Positions 56,901 to 64,000 of a DNA stretch of 64,000 nucleotides are shown piece by piece. The translations under genes were made by a program, and so were the position numbers. The notes beneath the pieces are model-generated. The model ran no database searches. It saw only the letters and a list, made by a program, of their open reading frames with translations, and was not told where the DNA came from. The stretch is from Mesaphorura yosii (lineage: Eukaryota; Arthropoda; Collembola; Poduromorpha; Tullbergiidae). The stretch is from contig WIXG01000336.1 in NCBI GenBank assembly GCA_009869945.1, positions 21,374 through 85,373 of the forward strand. The letters are read 5' to 3'. Each line of letters begins with the position of its first letter. Positions within the stretch are counted from its first letter, which is position 1.

Positions 56901-58224
56901 TTATACATTCAAGCCTTTGGAGAAAGATCCATTTTCATTTCAAGTGCTGCAGTGGGCAAAGATTCAAGTAAAAATTGTGGACAGTACAAATCCTTCGAAT
57001 GGAATCCCTAACGCCCTGCTTTCGCTTAGCGGGCCCAACGCTTACAGACTGAACAAAGTGACCGACGGCAATGGAGAAATGTTGTTTGGTGACCTACAGC
57101 CTGGAGAATACTACTTGAAGCCGTTACTGCGAGAGTTTTCCTTCGAGCCTAACGCAGTGAATATTGATCTCAAAGAACAGGAAAGCAAGTTAATTACTTT
57201 GAAGTAAGCAGAGTTCGAGAATAAAAAAAATCAAGCAATATTTTACATCCTGGAATAACTTAACGTGATTTTTATATTTTTTCAGAGCTACGAAAGAATC
57301 ATTCAGTTTGTACGGTAGCCTTACCACATTAAGCGGAGACTTAGTGCCTAATATTATTGTAACTGCGAAAGGTCAGAATAATTGCTCGGAATATGCAGAG
57401 GATGGAATTTCAGATGAATTCGGAAACTTCCGGATATGGGCTTTAAAAGCATACGTAAGTCGTCTTAACCTCCTACAAAGAGTTCGATTTCTGATTGAAT
57501 GTATGCCTGATCAATCAACATAAACTGCATTCCTACTTTATGATGACACTTTTCTGTGGACTGTGCTACTAACTGCCTCATGCTGATAACACTTTTGTTT
57601 CTCTTTCTGCAGTGCACGTATCGCATTTCAGTTATCATGAAGGAGGAGTTCGCCCACCAAGTCGAACGAACAATTCCCGAAGCTTTGGAAATTAAGATCG
57701 GGAACAGTGATACTCTCGACATTTCATTCATCATAATTACACCAGTCAAGAGGATGGACGTCAGTCTCCGTGTGCACACAAATTCTGCCAAATACCTTGA
57801 CAATGTTCGAGCCGTCGTGTACAGGGCAGAAACTCCTGACACTCCGCTTCATTCAGTACCATTCAATGGCATTTCATACATTATCTTGCCTCCAATTCCT
57901 ACCGATCGAAAAGAATACTTCATTGTGCTCGAGTCAACCCTAAACAGAGACCACTATGATTTCGAGTTGCCTGCACAAATTAACTTCACTGCGGACAGAG
58001 CGTACGAGCACTTCGCCGTAGAATTTAATGTACAGACAGTGCAGGTGGAACAAGAAGTTGGGAAAAGTTCGTATTTTGCATTTGCTTTTATAATTCTTAT
58101 ATTTTTAATTATTACCTACTTTGAGAAAATATCCATATTTGTAAAAGAGTATGTTGATAGGTTTATGCAAGGAAGTAGCTCAAACATAGCAAAGAAATCT
58201 AAAAACAAGAGCAAAGCACAGTAA
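53917..58224 (+). CDS. NOMO: NOMO (Nodal modulator), ER translocon-associated protein
   Basis: Ten exons: 53917-54080, 54152-54251, 54340-54702, 54794-55059, 55134-55372, 55451-56590, 56667-56687, 56765-57203, 57286-57454 and 57613-58224. The product is 1170 aa, against about 1200 in vertebrates. A signal peptide (1 to about 29, ending near AICQDD) leads a lumenal chain of beta-sandwich (prealbumin/carboxypeptidase-regulatory-like) repeats. Conserved blocks include GCGGFVRS, KLFTKQGSLK, ISPPEGWVFEP, VDGVSDHC, GEYYLKPLLREFSFEP and NCSEYAEDGISDE. One transmembrane helix lies near 1120-1138, followed by a Lys/Ser-rich cytosolic tail. In known systems NOMO joins nicalin and TMEM147 (BOS complex) at the Sec61 multipass translocon, and it affects Nodal signalling and ER shape. 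Exon 7 is a 21-bp microexon. The region corresponding to residues 720-760 of vertebrate NOMO is shortened. Confidence 0.95.
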
Positions 58225-58625
58225 CAGAGAAAAGTCTACGTCTTAAGTCATTAAAATAGTCAGATTTTCCTTGCTAAAGTAGTTACTAGAATAGAACCTG
58301 CTGATTACTGTTAATGGTATCTTGATTTCATTGTGATATACGAATTGATGCTTAAATAAATACTTGTTGATGAATTTTCAAAGAATGACATTTTATTTAT
58401 TCGGTGCACTCACATTCACAAAAGTCGGAATTCCCAATTTTCAAATGAGGTTTGACTTAATTATGATCAGTCAATTGCGGATAATTACAATTCGTAAAAA
58501 TGCAGTAATGTTTGAATTTAGCAGCAATGTATTTAATTACTTATACAGACTTGCAGTTAACTTCTAAATTTAACACATAATTTATTGGAAATCCAAACTA
58601 GCCTTCAGATGCGGTGCAGTTCAAT
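58225..58625. other. Convergent 3' flanks of NOMO and IWS1
   Basis: A 401-bp spacer lies between two converging stop codons. AATAAA at 58355-58360 (plus) is the likely NOMO polyadenylation signal, 131 bp past its stop. No coding content was seen. Confidence 0.6.
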
Positions 58626-61422
58626 TTACAAGTTCATTTTTCTACCTTCCACCGAGATTTGAATAGCCCTCTGCGTTTTTGCCATCTTTTTCTTTTCAGA
58701 AAACGCACGAATGTGTTTATCAAGTCGAGATGCTTGCTTCTGTCTTGACTGTAAACGGATAATAATGACGTAGAAAATGAAACATGTCGCAAACCTTGAA
58801 GAGATGAATTTATCATTGCTTTACCCTGCTGATATCAGTCTCAACATTCCATTTCGGTCTGACCACGTAGTCCTTCGTGCTCGGCATTGGAACTCGGGCT
58901 CTAGGAATCCATCCAGCCTCACCAGGACGTAATCCACTGTAAAGAAATTATAATCATTTAAAATTAGCACCAAGAGTCGCATATGTCAATCGCGAAGTGG
59001 CCAGAGCCCAGCCTGTCTAGCTGACGTAATGAATAAAATGAATGTACCTTGTTTCTCCACTCATGGCTTTGTTAATATCGCCTGATCCTCTTGAACTGGC
59101 CACATCATCGGAGAGCCTTCTTCGCTTCGGCATTTGCTCCAAGTCTCTTTGCTCACGTTCCTCTTTAGTCATTGCTTTAAAATCAGTGGACAATTTGAAG
59201 ATTGGCCTTGCCCAAACATTTATAAGTCTTCCTGCTATGCTTTTGTTCTGTTTGGTCTCTTTGGGATGTTTGTACAGATACATCACAGCTTTGCCAATAC
59301 CACTTTGCTTCAGTGAGCTGTGATCAACTGGGAACTGCAATTTGAAATTGAAATAGTAAGTGACCAGGTATAAAAAATTGAATACGCCTTAAACTTAAAC
59401 GGTCTTAAACCTTAAGCACTTACCTCCAACAATAGCTTCAGTAATGATTCTCGAATTCTCAAGGCCGGCAAGCTGCGATCTGGCATAGGAGCAAGCCAGT
59501 CTGTGAGGACACTCAAAGCATTGTGCTCAACAAAGGCCATTTGCAAAGCATGCTTCTTTAATTGTGATAATACTTGGGTTAGTAAAGATATCTTCTTCGT
59601 TGCCGGCTTTCCTGATAAATTCAATTCGCGATCCTCCTGAAACAGCAAAGTCGGTGGATTTAATGGTGGCCGATAATCATAATTTGACAAACAGTTTATA
59701 TACCTCAGCCGCATTTCTCATCTCTGCGAGGAGACCAGCAATCATATCATCATTGTCGTTAATGATGTCGATGTCCTTCCTCTTTCGTCGACGGAATTGA
59801 TCTTCCTTTCTCTTGGCCAGCATCAAATCAAAGTCACTAATCATATCTGTCCTTTGTCCACCTCCTTCGTCATCATCCGAGTCAGATACTTCTGGAAGAA
59901 CATTTGCCTCTGGCTCAACTCCTTCAGCACTGGGGTCTGCATTGGGCGCTTCTTGTTCTCCATCGCTGCTTCCACTTTTAGATCGAGCCTCGACACCTAA
60001 TGATATATTACTTTTATTATGCAGAAGAACCAGAAATCAATATATTTTATAACTTGTTTTCAAACCAAAAACTGAAAACATTTACCTACCTCCTTCTTGG
60101 TCTTCATCCTCTTTATTCCGTGGAGATCGAGAACCTGATCTGTGGGAGCGAGCATCCTCCTCATCGTCACTGCTGCTACCACCACTTAAACTTTTTCCAT
60201 CGTCAGATTTTGTTTCGTCTTAATATTAATTATAACTCGTGACGAAAGAAGCATAGAAATAGTTTACCAAATAATTATTCATTGTCTTACCAATTTCCAT
60301 ATCCCCTTCTCCTTCGTCGTCAGATAATGGTTTTGCACGACGGATTTTCTGCGTTGCTTCCACTTCTTCGTCATCACTTCCGGGGCTTCCGGCTCTTGGG
60401 TCTTTCTCAGACTGATCGCCCGCTTTCTCGTCATCGGAGTCATTCCCAGAATTTGCAGCATCTTCATCATCAGATAATATTTTGCGCCGTCGAACAGGCT
60501 GAGTCGCATCCATTTCCTCTCCTTCACTTCCGTCTCGTGTGTCATTTTCGGGTTGCTTAATTCCTTCCTCGTCACTATCACTCACTGCTTTTTCTTCTTC
60601 TTCCGCTGCGGCTGATCGGTTTGGACGATGCAGGAGCTGGGTGGCATCCATCTCCTCTCCTTCACTTCCCTCTCTTGTGTCATCTTCAGCTGGATTAGTT
60701 CCTCCCTCGTCACTATCGCTATCACTCCCATCCCCAGACCTTTTCTTATCATACGTAGACGACCTCCTTTCGCGTTTCACCAGCTGGGTGGCTTCGAAAT
60801 CCTCCTCATCACTTCCTCCTTGCTTCAAGTCATTCCCATCACCTTCCTCATTACCACTCTCATCTCCACTGTCTTGTTTTTCGCCTTCATCGTCAGAAGT
60901 CGCTCGACGCCCTCGAACTAGCTGCGTCTGCGTGGTGTCCATTTCGTCATCATCATCTGCTACTTGTACTTCAATTTCGTTCTGACTAATTTCTTCATCG
61001 TCAATATCAGCATCAACACATTTCTCTTCTTCATCAGCAGACGAAGGTGTCGTTTGAGCTCGGTGCAGTAATTGGGTAGCCTCCATATCTTCGGCATCAC
61101 TTTCTGCTTGTCCCTGCTGATGCTGACTACTTTCGTCTACATTAGTACCTTCAACCTCTTCCTCATCAGGTGCCATTCTCTGTCTGCCAATAGTCTGCGT
61201 GGTGTCAATCTCCTCATCAATTTCTACTTGACCCGCGTCATTTTCTTGCTGGATAACATCTTCGTCGTCACTTCCACTTCCAGCACCCAACTCTCCCTCT
61301 TCTTCAGCTGCAGGTGATCGGCTTGGCCGATGCAGGAGTTGGGTGGCATCCATATCAGTTTCATGGTCACTTTCCCTTCCACTCTCAGATTTGCCACCAT
61401 CATGCTCGTCGCCGGATGGCAT
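58626..61422 (-). CDS. IWS1: IWS1 transcription elongation factor
   Basis: Seven exons in transcript order: 61422-60291, 60218-60090, 59996-59704, 59636-59424, 59334-59048, 58936-58825 and 58748-58626. The product is 762 aa. The first about 380 residues are highly acidic, with eight copies of a unit around (D/E)xxx-TQ followed by a basic patch ([36 protein letters not shown]). The conserved core follows: [65 protein letters not shown] and [12 protein letters not shown] (the TFIIS N-terminal/LW domain). The C-terminus is [18 protein letters not shown] and [11 protein letters not shown]1 binds SPT6 and RNA polymerase II and couples elongation to H3K36 methylation and mRNA export in the nucleus. 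The conserved C-terminal half confirms identity, and the repeat region is lineage-variable. Confidence 0.95.
60310..61360 (-). repeat. Coding repeats in IWS1 exon 1 (eight TQ units)
   Basis: Within IWS1 exon 1 an acidic spacer, (D/E)xxx-TQ, a Leu/Val-basic patch and Ser/Asp/Glu-rich linker recur eight times at about 35-55-residue spacing. The nucleotide copies differ, so this is an old protein-level repeat and not a recent microsatellite expansion. Confidence 0.7.
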
Positions 61423-62234
61423 TTTGATTGAATTAGTGGTGCAGATAATAACTCAAAGTGTTTATGTTTACGCCATAATTAATTTCGAAGGTTAGGGCAC
61501 TTGAATTGATAAAACCACAATTAAAAGTACAACCACAGTGTATTATTTTCAGCAAAAGCGACGGAATGCCACAGACTCAACTTCGCTTTTTATAACAGAG
61601 TTTAAAAACATAAAGACGAATTTTCCCGCATTTCTCCCGTTCGCGTTGTAGGGTCTCATGTGAGTAGCATTTCGCATCAATCCACAGCGATTTTTTGGGG
61701 CACGCTTACTCACTTTTGCAGGTTTGATTTTTGCCAATACCAAAATTAGGCACGAAGCACGATGTAATGATTGAGGTGATTACAGGTCACAGGTACAGTT
61801 ACCAAGTTGACGGTTCACGTTTTATTCAGGTTCAATAAGTATTAGGGAATTCGAATTATTCAAATACCTAATTGCGAAAAAGAGTCCCAAATGGTCATTC
61901 TCAGTCGGCAATTTCTGGTTCCAATTTCCGAGAAAATATGAAGATCCATGATTCCGTTTTATGTGGTAAATTCCAAGAGCATGGCTCAAACCGTGGTTAG
62001 TTTTCATTTTATGACGTTGAATGCACGCCTTATAATCAAGTTTTTTATTGCCTTTATTTTTGGGCACAGAAATATGAGGTGTCCGTCACTTCGTCACTTC
62101 ATTAATTCCTAGTAATTTATTATTAGCAATTTTTAAACCCAACTTCAGCTATTAGCTTGCCGGAAGTGTGGAAGTTCCGGCATCGCATTTCCTACTTCCA
62201 ATTGAACAAAATCCAGCAGTAAAGTGGTTACAAC
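61423..62234. other. Divergent intergenic region between IWS1 and the membrane-protein gene
   Basis: This should carry both promoters. A minus-strand ORF (61743-61549, 64 aa, basic start AKIKPAKVSKRAPKN) and another (62067-61822) lack splice links or recognisable family motifs and are not called. Nothing else was seen. Confidence 0.5.
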
Positions 62235-62839
62235 ATGAGACCAAATGACGCCGTGGTAAGAACTCGCATTATGACCAATAAACCCATTTTCACGCTAACC
62301 TGTGAACGGCAGATGCACGAGCTCTTCCTCTCATTTGAGTACACTTGCTATCTCATAATGGCGTCTGCAATCTGTAATTTTTGGAATCTTGACTATTTTT
62401 GGATTTGTCTCATAATCCTCATATTCAGAAGCATTATATACGATGAAGAACAATATCCAGAGCGCATTTCCATTAAAATTCAATTGGTAATCACAATTAC
62501 ATGAATGTGCCTTGATTGAAGCAGACACTGACCTGACTCTCACCATTTCAGTACAGAACAGGGACAAATTTCGTAATTAGTTTTGTGGCAGCTATCTTCT
62601 ACTGGCTCTTCGCACGTATTGCCTCTTCCACATTGCACTCGACCGACATTCAATCTGAGAAATCAACGAGCAAGTATCAAATTACGATTGGGCACATGTT
62701 TGCTGAGGTAGTCAGTATTCTTTATTGGTATTTTCTCTTGCTTACTGTGTTCTCAGTTATACGAACAATACTTAATCTCATCCATTTGGTTGTGAAGATT
62801 GTCTACGAGATTCAGCTACATTTGTACGATTCAGAATAA
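62235..62839 (+). CDS. Small multi-pass membrane protein, unrecognised
   Basis: The exons are 62235-62486 and 62552-62839, joined in phase 0 through a 65-bp intron, giving 179 aa. About four hydrophobic segments are visible: near 32-50 (FEYTCYLIMASAICNFW), 52-68 (DYFWICLIILIFRSIIY), 91-110 (FVISFVAAIFYWLFARI) and 132-165 (VVSILYWYFLLLTVFSVIRTILNLIHLVV). The loops are short and there is no signal peptide or known motif. The splice keeps the hydrophobic pattern intact, and the AG acceptor (CACCATTTCAG) is good. A four-helix membrane protein is inferred, but the family and function are unknown. Confidence 0.6.
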
Positions 62840-63537
62840 ATAGAAAAATTGCGCTGCGCTTTATGAATGAGATTACCTCTATCTGATAAAAATTCTAGTT
62901 TGAGATGGAGCAAAAGAACTTGTGAATTCAATTCACTATTTTGCACATAAAAGAGAAGATACTGAATACTCTTGAACTGACACTGACACCCACGATTTGA
63001 TCCTATATTTCTATTGCACATAATCGATCCTGCTAATGAAAGATTTCTGGAGTAGATAACTAGAGAACTTAACATAAATTGCTTGAGTAAGAATGTCATG
63101 TCTTGGCACATATTTAAATCACAAGGAGAAGCTAGCCTAACATATTTGTAGGAATTTGACGAGCACAATTAATGTAACAATATTGTCTTTCTTATTGAAG
63201 AGACTTAAAGAACATATTCAATATGATTTAGCCATTGGCTAGAGACAAGGGTAAACAGTTTCTCATCCCTAAGTTCTACTTGAGTATTTTACATTTCGTT
63301 CAGTTTACTTTTTCAAATGGGATTTCAGGTTCAGTTTGGCAAACATGAAATGATCCACACAATTAATCGAAAAGGTACACACTTAATAATGACACGAGGA
63401 AGAAGTTCTTGGAGAGGTTGGGGTTTAGAGTGGAAAAGTAGAATAATGCCTTAGTATTTTGTATGATGAGGAATGTCAATGGGAATTTTGTAAATTGCAT
63501 CTGCTTAATAGCATAGAACATCTTATCTCAATTGTAT
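62840..63537. other. Convergent intergenic region
   Basis: This AT-rich spacer lies between the membrane-protein gene and the last exon of the gene at 63538. No coding, repeat or RNA signal was seen. Confidence 0.5.
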
Positions 63538-63826
63538 TCAGTTATTGCATTTGTACGCTGAGACTCCCGGAATGGACAAGTAGCCATCCATGAATATTTG
63601 CTTATCAGTGCTGTCCGACAACTCAAGAGCAAACAGCTTTTCGGCCGAGACCGGATGCCAACTTCCGTATGTGCATGACGGATTGGAATCATTCTTGGGT
63701 CCGTAGTAATTGCACCGCACTGATTCGCGTACTGATGGAATGTACTCGTACACGTCAACGCGTTCACAGACTTGGAGAGCTAGAATGATTCCTGTTGAGA
63801 CAAATGCGAGTCCAAGTTCAATACTT
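63538..63826 (-). CDS. Last exon of an unrecognised single-span membrane protein (partial)
   Basis: A strong acceptor (CCTTTTTCTCTTAG) opens an exon at 63826 that ends at TGA/TAA-flanked 63538, giving about 95 residues. It encodes one hydrophobic segment (LGLAFVSTGIILALQV). A presumably extracellular region with four Cys follows (VCERV, VRCNYYG, SCTYG, YKCNN) and two possible N-glycosylation contexts. The frame continues upstream to an ATG at 63876, but that ATG lies inside the inverted repeat. A splice from an exon beyond the window is therefore more likely. The family is not recognised. Confidence 0.5.
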
Positions 63827-63863
63827 CTAAGAGAAAAAGGTACGTGAATAAGCAGGGTGCGCT

Positions 63864-63964
63864 GATAATTATCCATTGATAATTATCATTGATAATTATC
63901 CGACCCCCTAATGTTAAGGGCTAGTCGGATAATTATCGATTGATAATTATCATTGATAACTATC
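63864..63964. repeat. Large inverted repeat of GATA/TTATC units (hairpin-forming)
   Basis: The left arm (63864-63904) and right arm (63924-63964) are about 41 bp each and near-perfect reverse complements around a loop of about 19 bp. Each arm is itself made of GATAATTATC units. Perfect short palindromes follow to the window edge: CCGATAATTATCGG near 63964-63977, TTTTTCGAAAAA near 63981-63992 and AATCATGATT at 63991-64000. It looks like one end of a foldback or inverted-repeat element that continues outside the window. Confidence 0.65.
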
Positions 63965-64000
63965 CGATAATTATCGGATTTTTTCGAAAAAATCATGATT

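Noticed and set aside
60539-60985. Plus-strand Ser-rich ORF
   Set aside because: It is the antisense of the acidic IWS1 repeats.
61549-61743. Minus-strand 64-aa basic ORF upstream of IWS1, considered as a small histone-fold protein
   Set aside because: The resemblance is too vague, and there is no promoter or splice evidence.

Overview
The window is eukaryotic nuclear DNA, most likely from an arthropod. The genes are split by GT-AG introns, mostly 50-110 bp. They include metazoan-only families (a BCOR-type corepressor, a CDKL kinase, NOMO, IWS1, an animal-type alpha-amylase) and two cuticle-style zona pellucida (ZP) proteins with Gln/Pro-rich linkers. A hexapod such as a springtail, or a crustacean, fits the composition and gene style, but that placement is inference. 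I saw no bacterial genes, rRNA, tRNA or CRISPR. All exon models were built by hand from splice signals, phase and continuity of conserved motifs.

Layout. At 1-2004 (+) lie the last four coding exons of a BCOR-like Polycomb PRC1.1 corepressor. At 2944-5328 (-) is a tandem pair of secreted DNA/RNA non-specific endonucleases: an intact copy, and a downstream copy broken by a stop, a frameshift and loss of the catalytic segment. At 6014-7543 (-) is an unrecognised single-exon 509-aa protein. At 8207-8776 (+) is a small secreted Gly/Gln/Arg/Pro-rich protein. At 9383-14248 (-) is ZP protein 1 (8 exons, 851 aa). At 23156-23837 (+) is a Cys-rich secreted protein with a hydrophobic tail. At 24724-26782 (+) is a complete 9-exon alpha-amylase (512 aa). 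At 27757-30969 (-) is ZP protein 2 (8 exons, 812 aa). At 47830-49588 (-) is a CDKL1/4-type kinase with a possible stop-codon readthrough tail. At 53917-58224 (+) is NOMO (10 exons, 1170 aa). At 58626-61422 (-) is IWS1 (7 exons, 762 aa). At 62235-62839 (+) is a small multi-pass membrane protein. At 63538-63826 (-) is the last exon of an unknown membrane-anchored protein, beside a large inverted repeat at the window edge.

Two long stretches (14249-23155 and 30970-47829) have no convincing gene. The second holds a 701-bp element with 30-bp terminal inverted repeats (35413-36113).

Functional themes. Secreted or extracellular products (nucleases, amylase, ZP cuticle proteins, small Cys-rich and Gly/Gln-rich proteins) fill the left half. 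Conserved housekeeping genes (CDKL, NOMO of the ER translocon, IWS1 of transcription elongation) fill the right third. No single new system is evident. The strongest oddities are the amylase chloride-site substitution, the decayed nuclease twin, the CDKL tail behind a TGA-C stop, the opposite domain order of the two ZP proteins, and the terminal-inverted-repeat element.
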